From Albugo candida (lineage: Eukaryota; Oomycota; Peronosporomycetes; Albuginales; Albuginaceae): a DNA stretch of 64,000 bases. Below, one piece after another: positions 26,101-37,980 of the stretch. Position numbers and translations under genes: made by a program. The stretch is from contig CAJNAR010000177.1 of NCBI GenBank assembly GCA_905220665.1, positions 372,001 to 436,000 of the forward strand. Direction: 5' to 3'. Numbering within the stretch: position 1 is the first letter of the stretch; each line of letters opens with the position of its first letter. Under the pieces are notes generated by a model. It was not told the origin of the DNA. It did no database searches and worked only from the letters and a program-made list of their open reading frames with translations.

Positions 26101-29100
26101 AGCAAAAATCGATTTCAAATGAAAAGACTGTTCCCCGGCTGATAGCATTGAAGCATCGTACCTATCTTAAATGAGCAACTCCAATAGGTTTGACGATATT
26201 TCTCCCTAGTATTTCTACATGATCTCTCTCACGATTATTTGAAGAGCGATTGTGGCGATGATGAAACTCAGACTAAGAAGGTTTTGGATGGAAAAACGGA
26301 ACTTTAGGACTTCCTTCAATCATGGTAACGAATAGTCAGCAGAGAAAATTTCAAGTCTCGCGTCACAATTTTTCTCCTGATGAATGCGCGTTATTATCGA
26401 ATAGCTAGCTGAGATCTCTCCGGTGTACCGCTTTCAGATTCTGTTGATTGCAAAAAAAAAACGTAACCTCTTCTTTATATTGAATTGTAGTCGTAAGTAG
26501 TTTGGTAGCCGTTTGACTTAATAAAATCTCAATAGAGTTGTATAGATCCAGCCTCTCTCTTCCTCACTGCCATCAAAGCATGAGGTGTGACAACAACACT
26601 GACTGCTTCCTTATTCGTGAAAACGTACTCTATGTGCTGTCACACATTCAGAAATGAAGGATAGAGCGTTGTCCGATCAGTACCCTTCCAGCGAAGAAAA
26701 CATTCCAACTATCAGACAAAAAAGTATCCAGGTCATGGCAACTTGCAGAATCTTTCATTTATCTTCTCCATCGATGTAAGCGTTCAAACCCCGCAAAAAG
26801 TAGGCAACCAAATCAAAACTTTTCCAGCGTCAAAAATATTTTTTATTCATCGAGGAAGAGTCAACAATTCCCACCGCTTTGATTTAGACACTTGAAGTGC
26901 ATACATAAAATCGACCGAGCAAATCCGGTGATGATGTGACGTAGTGTACAGTCCAACGAGCGCCGTACCAAAGCCTGATACAGTGCTATAAGAAGGAGCG
27001 CAGTAAAAGCTTCCATTTCATGCGGCTAAGCTTAGAGATCAGGCTGATGTATGCAGAGTGTAAACGTGCTGACTTCTCGCTTGTGACTTTAACGTGAGGA
27101 CGCCCCATTATGACGTTATACGGTACGCATCCATCATCTAGATTGTTCTCTGACTAAAAAAAATGCTGATTGATGCGGGGATGAAAGGTTTGAAAGACTA
27201 CAATGCATCAGGAGTATCAGTAAGCATTTAGTGAGTGCTTTAATCAATGATGCGCTGATCAATTTTGCTTGTTCTTTTCGGAGGTAACACCTGGTGGCTT
27301 TAAATATCCATTCCTTCGAACCTTATTTGATTCTGCTAGGTCTGTTCTCAACGAAACGGATGGTTTGCTAAATGAAGCTCAACACCAATGATAGAAGCAA
27401 TACATCAATAAAATCAAGTAGAAGACGATAGAGTAGACGCTGATTGATTGTAGATCACTCACTACGAATGAGAAGCTCCTTCACATAGTCCTTTATAACA
27501 CGAAATCTCGGCTATGAGGATGAATTGTAATGGTAGATGATGGAAACAGAATCGCTTTTACAGGGGCGTTTTATTGCCACATCTACTTTTATAAATGCGG
27601 CGTGGATATAATTAGGCTTTTTTTCTTTCAATCAAGAAAGGATGATGACTTTAAGAAAGGAACCAAGGAGCATTCACAAACAGTCCTCGTAGTATCACCA
27701 AAGATCGTAACAATGTTAAAGAAAAAAGAGAGCACGACAAGATTGACGTTAGCAATGATTCATCTGATTGCATCGACTTGATAAAGATAATTTTTTTCTC
27801 GACCTAACCCGCACTCTTTATTCACATTGATTGCAAGGAAGCGTGGCTTTCTAACGAAGTCATTTGTGGCAGGTGTAACTGACAGCAAGAGCATTACTGT
27901 TTTAGGCTCCGGTATATACGCACTCGACGTTTGGTTTAGAAGCACGTACGGCTAAGTAGATATACAATGAGACGACTAAGAGTTATTGTAAGTCGCAGTA
28001 TCGCGCAAGGAACAAGATACATGTATACGATACAGATGAGGAAGGGCGCAAGTAGAATTGGAGTAGGATGCTTTCATTCCTCCAGAATTATCATGACTCC
28101 GAAGATAAAAAGTTGAAGAAATGTTATTATACCTCACATATCTACGTTGCCACTCCACAAACGTTTTAGCAATTACTAAACATGTGCTTGAGAAGAGTTT
28201 ACAGCTCAAACCAGATCGTACGCGACTTGGTTCCTACCGTGTTATAATAGATAGGTACGGGACTGGGGATATAGAGAAAGGTCTTAATGGAGAGATCTTC
28301 GATGTCCCAAAAACACAACTCATCTTGCTGAGATTATAGGCTAATGGGCGTTATTTTCTAAACCTAGGTTGTCGCTTTTTACATAAATGGCACTGCTTAT
28401 ATATCCGACAATCGTCTACATCCGTGTGGAAGCCTATCATGTGACAATGTATTGTACATGGAAATATACAACGCCTATATATTAACTGTAGGAAAAGAAG
28501 CAAGAAAGGTCGTGCGAGGAGATTCAAAGACTTTCTCATCTAGTATGTAAGGATTTTGTAAATGATCGAGTGGTTATTTGATTCAAACTCTGCTTATACT
28601 TGTTGACTACCCAATGACATCTTTGGCGTGGGAAAAAGGTTATTTCATACGTGTTGCCTGAGTCCAATTCATACAAAAGTGAAAATTGAAATCAATGGCG
28701 ACATATGACGACAATGAATAACGCGTAGCTCGAGAAGCACAGGGAAGTAGAAAGGAGATGTAACAACAAGGAAAAGAATCCGGTGTGCTATCGCTTTGAT
28801 ATGAATATTAATGATCACTTCGACTAAAGGGACACGAAAGCTTAGATTTCTCAATGCAATATGAATGTTTTGGTGTTGGGAACACCAACCTCCGTGGTAG
28901 ATTCAAAAAAAACTTTCGCTCAATACATGATGTGTGGCACATCACTGGATGTTTTCAAAAAATTCTACGGAGAGCAAACAAAAGCACAAAAAACGTGAAG
29001 TAAAACCGGGAAGACGTCAGATTTACAAGATAAAGATCTACACCAGTTCTGCCTGCCATGACGAGTCTGACCAACGGTCCGTTTCTACGAAGAAAAAAAG

Positions 29101-29437
29101 AGAAAGGATACTGTCATGCGTATTAGAAGAATGAACAAAACGCTAGAACTTGCGTCATAGATGCTGTATCAGAACGCTAGAGATGAAAGGATTCGGTATT
29201 ACGAACGACCAAACGACACAGGAGCTAATTTTGCAAATGTAGAGATTCTTCTCTTTCACTGGGTCCGTACATCTTTGATAGTCGTCTCCAGTGTCTAGAT
29301 TCCTTGCTGCTGAAACTGATGAAGGATCCTTTTTTGTCTATATAATGTCAAATTAGCATATGCTTCGGCTTTTTAGGAACTATTAGCATACATAGTTATT
29401 CTGCAACCAATGTGACAAGATAAAATCCTTTCCAGAG
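23112..29437. other. Long stretch without a supportable gene
   Basis: Only short frames are present. Some minus-strand ones (24197-23888, 26148-25924, 27945-27760, 28209-27976) have protein-like composition but no motif, and plus-strand frames overlap them. No transposon ends, tandem repeats or RNA genes were recognised. This may be an old, fully decayed gene region. Confidence 0.5.
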
Positions 29438-29713
29438 CTATTTTACAAATCCTATATCTAGAACGTCTCTTAACGAAAATAACAAGAAGAACTTGATCGG
29501 AAGAGAGTTATTGAATTCGAAGCATGGGTTAATATATTCTTTGACTTCAGCGCTTTGAATATTTCTTCTTGCTCGTCTCTGCGCACCGTATAGATAGATG
29601 GAGCTTTCACAAATAACTTCAACACGATATGCGCACTGAGCAGATACATTATTGTTGGGCATCACGAGGCTGTAGACCAGTACGATGAGCTCTATGGTAG
29701 CACGCGATTCCAT
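29438..29713 (-). CDS. Possible small secreted protein, 91 aa
   Basis: The frame starts at a true ATG (29711-29713 on the minus strand). The N-terminus looks like a signal peptide: a charged start (MESRATIE), a hydrophobic run LIVLVYSLVM, and a polar end with a possible cleavage after NVSA. The mature part has cysteines in CAYRVEVIC and a basic RRARR. No RxLR, CHxC or LxLFLAK motif is seen. It stands alone in gene-poor sequence with protein-like frames around it, so it may equally be a chance open frame or a piece of a decayed helical gene. Confidence 0.2.
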   Translation of the reverse strand: MESRATIELIVLVYSLVMPNNNVSAQCAYRVEVICESSIYLYGAQRRARRNIQSAEVKEYINPCFEFNNSLPIKFFLLFSLRDVLDIGFVK

Positions 29714-32700
29714 TTTTTTCTTAAACGCAGATTTTCATATAGTTCAAGATCATTGTTTCACTCATAAGCAAGCTTGTTAATAAATCAGCATCCTCGCAAA
29801 TGTGACACGAAATGGATAAAGAGAAACACCTTGAACTGTAATAGAGCAATAAAGAACCACTACGTGATCAAATAGTCTTCTATGAGAGAAGCACAAATTC
29901 TAGGGAGACTTCTGATTGCTACAGGGTTTTATGGCTTGCTCCATTTACTTTTCCAGAATTATCTCTTTCTTGCTGTTGCTGACCCAACAATGCTCGCCTA
30001 ATGTTTTCCTCTACCATATTACCATCATGCTTATTGGTAATGGTAGAAGGAAAAGACATTCGTACAAACATTACTATGTTCTTTTACGGTACATTATTCC
30101 AAATAGGTATGTTGGCATGTCAGATCAATGAAGTTGATGTAACGATCTCATATAACCTCTCCATGCATCTGCTTAGGCAGTAATTTATTTAGGCACCCAG
30201 AATCATTACACATGAGAGACTTTGCGCATATTTTGACATATGAGCGCTTCAAGATAAGTTTACATATGTTGTCGATACTCACGCACAATCTCTATTCAAT
30301 CACAAGGAGTCAGAAGCTACTCAACACTGAAGAATAGGAGTGTAGAAGAGATTTGCTAAAAAAGGTTAGATACACTTGAAAACGTTTGCATAATGTACGG
30401 TACTGTGATATCGACTGTTCTTATATCAAAGGACCATGCACGATGGATCACTGGTACGATAAAACGCGTGATAACAATTCAGACTATAGCCCTATTGCGA
30501 TGTGTCTTTGCTTGATTGAATGTTGACACTGAGACTATGATATACGATAGAGGTGCACGAAATCAGTCAATCCCAGAACTATCCGTTCAAAACGAAATCA
30601 CAGAGTAAGACAACTGTAGAAGGCAGAGACGGAATACAAACTCTTATCAAAGACTCCTTGGAGCGAGAGCACTGTCGCACGATGATACCATCACAATAGA
30701 GAGTCTAGAAGTTACACAAGATGATAAGCTACACGTGCGTAATATTTTCTTTATCTCAAACGACACGACGTTTTATCATGTCATGACCAAATTGCATCAA
30801 ATCTGCCCCTAAGTTGATTAAGATATGGTTCACCAGGCACCCGTATTCTTCAACCTTTCCTTTAATGTACAATTTTCATCCTATCGTGATAAATTCACTT
30901 AAATGTAGGTATATAGCCATTTTAGTCATCCCATTTATTATTCAAGTATCCGACTATTTTACCCAAGTACAAATTGCTTATACTAGAAATAAAGGAGGTC
31001 AACTTTCAACTTTAGCATTGAGAGCATGTACATCACGGAAGGAGTGATCTTTAAAGCATTTGCGATTTTTTAGCATTTCTGCATACTACTTAATAGGTGG
31101 ATTGTGGTGCGGTCGTCTTTGTTTTGATTTTTGATTCATCGAATGTGCTAAATGGGAATTGTAGGTATCTGACAATTTGACGCAAATGTGAACTTGTGAA
31201 TAATGATGATGTGTCTATCATCCCCGAAAAAGCTTTGGGATCAATAGATGAATCTCTTGGCGTAAATATGCTAGCGTGAAACGAGAAGTTCAAAGTTGAA
31301 GTGACTTTGGTATTCGTTTTTCTTCCAATTATGTTCGATGGTGATTTAAACAGAATCCTTATTCGTTATAGAAGATGCCTTTGCCATATCTCGACAGAAT
31401 CTATCCAAGATCACTAATGCGTGCCACCCTAGTATTTGCACCGAGATGTCAGTGTACCGAATCCTATACTTATCTCGTAACTACAATGTCGACCATTCCC
31501 ATTATTTTTGGACGTGTTTCTGAAAATCCGCTCCGATAAAGTTAAGATCACCACGAAAGCATTTCATTTGATATTGGAATTTGAGGATAGTCACCTTTAG
31601 AAGTTAATTTAAAAGATATTTCGTCAGTTTAAAGTGATCATTATAAACAGAACGATAAATTTGTGATGATAAAGCAAAGACGGGTTTTGTTTCAGAAATA
31701 TTACAAAAAGCACGATTGATTTGCCGGCTTTTGGATATGAGATATTATTTGGAGAAGGATCACAAAATCCGAACTGTACTTAATGCTTCATTGGGATCAG
31801 CAGAAAGAGGGTCAAAATAACTTTTAGAATAAAAGCATCAGAAGAAGATATCGACCTCAACCTTGTAGAATGAAAAATTGCAGGTTTCATACCGCTTTTA
31901 TAAATGCGTCGGCAAGCTCCTATGATGGCATATTCATCTAGTACCTGTGACGAAGAAAAGCTTATATTCGGGCTGTAAAGCTGCTATGAAGTTGCTGCAT
32001 TTGATGATCATACGGGAGTAAACACTCAGATCATACCTCTCAAGTCGAAGAAGCCTAGTACAATTTCGTAATTGGTGTGGTGATTGTGAAAGTCTTATCA
32101 GTCGAGAGGATATCATCGAAAATATACGGCTTGTACTTACGTAAAATCTGCACAGATAGAAATAAGTCTTGCTTTGAAGGAAGACCTCGGAACTTAGTAT
32201 GTAGCGACAATCAGTGATTTATCATGGAAGTTTGCGAATAGACTAGAAAATCCTGGCTTGAAAAGACTCAATTCAAGTTCTAGTTCCAAGATACTCTTCT
32301 CATCTCTATACAATACGGACAAACTAAAGAACATGTACTTCCGAAATGCTTTAGAAAATCGCTATCAAGTAATGGTAAGAAAATGCGTGCTACAATCGCG
32401 TAAGGTCCGTTTCGACTTGCTTAGATACAGTTTGTAGATCATGCCGGAGAAAACGTGAAATAAAAAAGATTAGTTTGCTTTGAAATTTCAGAAGTCTAAC
32501 TTATCGAGCTCGCAGTGGAGGTTATGTCCGAAATTATCTTGTTATAGAATATGGAGAAAAGCCGATTTGGCACAAAGAAACAAAATGAGGATTCTTGCAA
32601 GTGTCTTGGGTTCAGAGTTCAGTGGGATCGTGTGTTTATGCGGGACAAGATGATATGTCCAAATCGCACCCTGCAGAACCACATCATGGATGTATAGGCA

Positions 32701-34004
32701 TCAATTCTGTGCATAATACATTATTCGGGATTGGTGGAAGCTTGAAAGATCAGCCATAGAGTAGTTCAACTTGATTGGAAGAAAGCCCACTCATTCTGGC
32801 GTGATAACTTGTAGATCAGTATATATATCAATCGGATGACCACAACGAGTTGGAAACTGATTAGAAAGAAGATCTTGCTTGAATAATTGCCAGGTCGTGG
32901 GGTGCTTTCGAAGCAATTGATTGTATCCGAACCTTCAATAATATGATGAATCAATGCGACGATCCTTTTGTGTCTATGGTAATATATTCAAGTTGATCGT
33001 AAATCTCGATTTATTCGGCATCGTTGAGTAGAATTAATTACTTGGCGCTGGAGTCGTATAGACAAATGGAATCTTTTTCAAAATACTGGTGGAGGATATG
33101 CGTCTACAAAAAAACGCAATTTTGGGGGACGACAATCAAAGTATCGCATCGCAGAAAGACTGATAGTAAAACTTGACCTTGAGCACATAAGTCAAGCTAT
33201 ACAGTATCAGTGCTTTATTTTCAGTCATTGATACTCAAAGGAAGAAGCGTTTCGATTGCTCAAATGTTTGAGACAAATAACCACGAGGGGACTCAAATCA
33301 CTAGTTTGATTCAGACTTCGAAGTTCGAAATGGTTGGCGAAGAATGTGTATTAATGCATAATAATGACTTGTTGAACGTTTTATCATCGAATTAATCATT
33401 TACTGCAATCAAGCGGAAAAAGTTGCCATGTTTCAATTGTAGTTGAATGATGCTCAAATATTCATCAATAGCTGGAACAACAATCGTGAAATCTCGTCGC
33501 AAATAGCCCAGATGTTAAATGTATGCAGTGCTCTTAGATCAGAGGATAGAGGAAGCGATCTCCATTCGGAGTTGGTTGGATCGATTTCAAGAGTTGAGTT
33601 GCAATTTCAGTCGATATGGTACGTAAGTAAGTAATTAGAAAATCAATTCGGTGAAAGGCTTGACTCCGAATTTCAGACGTCACATCACAAACAATAGCGT
33701 ATATGTTGATACTTATAATGTGATGTTCAGGAGACAAAGGCGCTGATACAGTGTGCATTTTGCAAGGGTGGGCGATCCGTTTGTACCTTCGAACTCGCAC
33801 TGTCACGTACGATAAAACATTTTGCGTAGCACTCCGAAGCTAGTAAGATGTTCACTCCACCAAAGGCTCAATTATGCAAAAAAGTAGCGCACTTTGTTAA
33901 TGGTATTCGATGAAGCCAGAAGAAAATCACTAATTGGTTTATAAAACCATCTTATTCTGTAGGTCGCTGCTGGTATTTTTTGCAGAAATATTGTGAATAC
34001 AAAT
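29714..34004. other. No supportable gene
   Basis: Short frames only. Protein-like pieces are seen at 31293-31090, 32116-31934 and 33806-33534 (minus) and at 33210-33395 and 33443-33634 (plus), without a recognisable family. An in-frame TAG at 33960-33962 closes the effector frame upstream. I see no clear core promoter for the downstream gene. Confidence 0.45.
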
Positions 34005-36050
34005 ATGGGGAGTTCCAGATCGTGTCCGCTATTAGTCGCTGCATTGATTTTCATGCACAACATGTCACAAGCTACTTCTCAGTTATTACATTCCAGGTTA
34101 GTACCACTCTCCGATTCAGATGGATCCTCTTGCCACGAATGCCTCGTAATCTCTGCGGGCTTCCAAAAAATATATCTGCGTCAAGTGGGATATCGGTTCA
34201 GACTTTACTGGCTTGAGGGATATGGTGACATTCTGCCATCGATATTATTGCATTGCCACTCTCGGAGAAAATGTCTAATATATACTGGGCTACCTTCACA
34301 TTACGATATCGGTCATTTAGTGATGACTACATCCCAGTATACCACGAATGTGAACAGGGACGAAAACATCGAGCAAGATGTTTTTTTGTTGGCACAATGG
34401 ATATCGCATGGAATTGTGATGCCGAGAGCAATTAAAGGAAGCGTTTATGATAAGCACGATTTGTCAAGATTTATGCGTAAGAAAAAGACCGGCATTCCTC
34501 TTCTCCCTGGAGAATATTCGAAGCGGAAAGTTCGTGAAAAAAGGAGGAAAACTATTCTGCAAGTAGTGACAGAAGAAGAACTAATTTCTACCACAGAGAC
34601 TCCGTATATCGATCCATCGATTCGATGCATGATCATTCATGGTCCCACAAATGATGGTGTATGTCGGGAATGTTTAGCTATGCACAGTAAATGGTTTACT
34701 GTGCGGGGCTATCTATTATTTTATAAGCAGAGACAACTTTCAGCCGAGCTTCTCGTGTTTCCCAGCAATTACGAAACAAGTGATATAAAATCCAATTGCT
34801 TGCAACATCTATGTTCGACCATTGTCAGTTGGGATCCGAAGGACTGCCAGATTATGGACTTCATATTTCCAACGCATCACGGGTTGATAAAAAAGAAGCA
34901 AAAGGAGCATGACTCAAATGAACTGCACTTGACACGTAATGAGAACGCGATGGATATGAAAAGAATCAAACGGGTGCTTGATTTCATTGCGCAAAGAAGA
35001 ATGCCAAGAAAGAGCAAGTATAGGGGACCCTCTCAGGATGCCTTCACCTTCCCGAAAACGCTAGGAATGCTGCGTCAAAAAAAGATCTTTTGTATATATG
35101 TCACTGCAAGCGTACTCAACCGATGGCCATGTATCGGATGTATTCTAAAAAAGATGGTAGGTGCTCGATTAGTGCTCCTTTCTTCGTTGTGGAACGCGAT
35201 TGTTCTTACGTCTCAAATCGAAGAAAAATTGAATTGCGCCACATGCAGTGATGTAACAGTTCTAAGGCCAGATGCTTGTAAACAATTCCGCGGAGATGAT
35301 GCCGTAAACATAGAGGTATATCCCAGCCCATCTGATCATCAGCTACTGCAGCCGTCGAAGAGCAATTGTATTGTCCTTTACTACACATCATCGAATGAAG
35401 AATCGTGTGTCAAATGCATCAAAAGGTATCTTCCTACAACTGGAGACCCTTACGTTCTCACAAAAACTTCGTCATTACTTGACGTTTCGAAAGTTTTTTT
35501 GAAAAGAACAAAAAGGCCATTTCAGAATCTTTTGGAATGTCATACTATGTATTTTTGCATCCGGTTGCAAATGGTCCCGTACGAATTCTGTATGTATCAT
35601 GAGGTTTTTGTATCTCAGGGAGATTCTCAGTCAGTCGTACGAGCTGAGTCCATTGAATTTACACAAGAAAGAATACCGGTAGGTGTTTGGCCTTCTCAGG
35701 AGCACCGTATTGTCATGTCCGATTCCGAATCAGAACGCGCTCCAGAATTATGGCCCGTCTTTGCAAACAGTATTGCTTTGGTCCAATTCGAATACAAAGG
35801 TTCTACATTCCTCGATTGTGCAGCGTGCCTGCTTGAGCGCACGGATGTATTCTTCGCTTACAATTTCCAATCTACTTCTGCTGGATATGTTTGGATGCGT
35901 CAAGCACCGTCATTTGTTCTGCGATCATGTGTCGGGAAAGGCTGCTCAGGTTTATCTTACGATGCTCATCAAATGCAACTTGAGCGTCCTGTTGGCATCA
36001 GACAAATGATAAAAGAGGATATCCGCATCCTACGTGAACCGAAAGAGTAA
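34005..36050 (+). CDS. Secreted CHxC/CCG-class effector candidate with five cysteine modules, 681 aa
   Basis: Intact intronless frame. The first ATG is at 34005; a GTG four codons earlier is less likely, and a TAG lies in frame at 33960. Residues 1-23 look like a signal peptide (PLLVAALIF core, cleavage near SQA). C43-H-E-C46 with G52 fits CHxC and CX2CX5G, motifs that define secreted Albugo effectors thought to act inside host cells. The same layout, CxxC then 30-45 residues later a second cysteine pair, recurs five times: C43/C46 with C84/C90, C220/C223 with C265/C270, C376/C379 with C411/C414, C468/C471 with C512/C518, C605/C608 with C642/C647. A basic stretch at 172-182 (SKRKVREKRRK) could be a nuclear signal. 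No enzyme motif is visible. A decayed relative follows at 37057. Family call rests on motifs only. Confidence 0.8.
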   Translation: MGSSRSCPLLVAALIFMHNMSQATSQLLHSRLVPLSDSDGSSCHECLVISAGFQKIYLRQVGYRFRLYWLEGYGDILPSILLHCHSRRKCLIYTGLPSHYDIGHLVMTTSQYTTNVNRDENIEQDVFLLAQWISHGIVMPRAIKGSVYDKHDLSRFMRKKKTGIPLLPGEYSKRKVREKRRKTILQVVTEEELISTTETPYIDPSIRCMIIHGPTNDGVCRECLAMHSKWFTVRGYLLFYKQRQLSAELLVFPSNYETSDIKSNCLQHLCSTIVSWDPKDCQIMDFIFPTHHGLIKKKQKEHDSNELHLTRNENAMDMKRIKRVLDFIAQRRMPRKSKYRGPSQDAFTFPKTLGMLRQKKIFCIYVTASVLNRWPCIGCILKKMVGARLVLLSSLWNAIVLTSQIEEKLNCATCSDVTVLRPDACKQFRGDDAVNIEVYPSPSDHQLLQPSKSNCIVLYYTSSNEESCVKCIKRYLPTTGDPYVLTKTSSLLDVSKVFLKRTKRPFQNLLECHTMYFCIRLQMVPYEFCMYHEVFVSQGDSQSVVRAESIEFTQERIPVGVWPSQEHRIVMSDSESERAPELWPVFANSIALVQFEYKGSTFLDCAACLLERTDVFFAYNFQSTSAGYVWMRQAPSFVLRSCVGKGCSGLSYDAHQMQLERPVGIRQMIKEDIRILREPKE

Positions 36051-37056
36051 GGAATTGGCGAGGTGTACAGAACGTTTTAACAAAATATATTTTACATTGA
36101 CAAAGTCGTCTACTCTTGCTAAGACAAAAAGCGACTGATCAAACTCAAGGCAGCAACATAATTTGATCGATCCTTTCAATACACGAGTAACTTGTTGTAT
36201 CATCATTAAACGACAAACATAATCTAAAATGTGATGCACTGGTAATTACGGATAGCACGTATGCTGGTAAGACTATGGCTATATCCTGATCAAATGTTAT
36301 GATACGGATCAATACATAGTAGTGTAGGCATTTGTCATCAGAGATAGAACAATTTCCCCGATGTATCAACGCGCCTCAAACATTGCTATAACGGTGCGCG
36401 TCATACTCATATGATCCATTTATGCGCTGGAATATCAAGTCAATAAAGAAGGAGGAGATTTTCTTTAAGCGACATGATGAAGTTGCTCGAAATGCGACTT
36501 GAATCAAATCACGCGAATGAAATAGGTATTGTCTTGCTTGAGAAAATCGCCAACGCCAGTTTTTTTTTTTCAATTACTCTAAGCAAGGTTTGCGTGAGAT
36601 AAGAAGGAAACGATATCTTAGATATATACCACACTTCAAATTGTGCAAATGATCAAGCTGACGCAAAGGGGCGTAATGGATAAGTGACAGTCCAACAGGA
36701 TTACTTCTTCATCAAAGAATACGTGAGTGCCCCAATCCCATTGTATACTTCGATGATAAATATCTCATCGGATTCGCTGGAAAGTCATCACTTGCAGCAT
36801 GGACCACATAAGGCCACGATCAGACACAATATCAGCAAATACGCGACCAGTAGGTCTCGAGAATCACAACCTTGTCCTTGTGCCCTTCGCTCTTAGACAA
36901 TTCAATTTGTAAATTTGCACCGATGGCATTTTTTATCAAAATGCTTTGTAGTGCCTCATCAACTACCAAATAAATAAATTGCTTTTTTGAAGTAGGACGG
37001 GGTCATGTATATGTTAGCAAAATATATAAGGACAACATATCTTTTACGATTCTCTA
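36051..37056. other. Spacer with weak minus-strand coding-like sequence
   Basis: Minus-strand frames 36573-36376, 36369-36145 and 36239-36030 read as protein-like sequence broken by shifts, with no recognised family. No terminator-like or poly-A signal was identified after the effector stop. A run of ten T lies at about 36560. Confidence 0.35.
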
Positions 37057-37980
37057 TTGTACATGTGCGATTCCACATTTTCTTGTTGTGAATGTTTTCT
37101 GCCTGCTCACAGACTTCATTCATGTGCCCATGTCTCGGCCCATTATAGTGTTTCATATTGGAATGACAAAGCTCATAGATCTATCGATGGATTGATATTT
37201 TCGGTAGCGCATCGAAAGGGCTTGAACTATTCGGGTGATTATGAATAACTCACCCCACCTGAATTATTGTGGGATGTTCTATCAAGTTTCATGAATTACT
37301 ACCTGATTCCAGGGGATTGAGATCGGTTGAAAATCACTAGGAACAGACGTTTGGAGAATTGTGGACTTGAAAGCGGAGTCATATCTTTATGATTAAATGC
37401 GAGCAAAAACAAGGTAGTATCCACGCCAATTATTACTTTTCTGAAATTGATATATCAGTAGAGATGTGATTTCTACCTCATTAAACTCAGTCAGGAGCCA
37501 AAATTTAAATCTGAAAGCTTTTCTGGGTGATGAAGCAGTAGAGAAGCGCTCACCGTCACAATGTGTCTTTCGTCGGTCAACAGAGTTTCTGCAGTTTGGA
37601 AATGAGGAACAAAGCGGCATAAAGTACAGCATGTAGTACGCCATAGCACCATGAGTATAATGTGTAGCCGACAGCATACATTACCGAAACGTTTACAATG
37701 ATGGCGAGTAATAGAAGTGTGATATTCCGTGGGACTCCTAAATCGGTTTGTCATTGGGGGATGAAATACAATCAGATTGACTTTACCGGAGATTTCGAGT
37801 GGTCTGTATTCGTAAAACTTACGCGAAACGTTTATCTAATTGGAAGCGAGTCGCGTCGCAGCACCAATCAAGTTTGAACGCACGAGATAAGTCTGGAAAA
37901 ATCCATTGACGCTGATCCAAAATGTTTCATTCTAAAATGCCATGAACACAGAGATAAAGCTTCTGAAAATGAAGCTTAGT
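37057..37980 (+). pseudogene. Decayed relative of the CCG-type effector
   Basis: From about 37080 the frame reads CCECF, then YWND, then HRKGLNYSG. This lines up with module 1 of the gene at 34005 (CHECL, YWLEG, RRKCLIYTG) at nearly the same spacing, about 51 against 53 residues. The glycine after CxxC and the second cysteine pair are lost. No ATG with a signal peptide joins it; the region just before reads as a hydrophobic piece in another frame. A further plus-strand coding-like part (about 37696-37980, with KCFILKCHEH) ends in a stop. Eye alignment only. Confidence 0.4.

Noticed and set aside
33993..34004. GTG at 33993 as the start of the effector
   Set aside because: The first ATG in the frame is at 34005 and leaves a cleaner signal peptide; a non-ATG start is unlikely in an oomycete gene.
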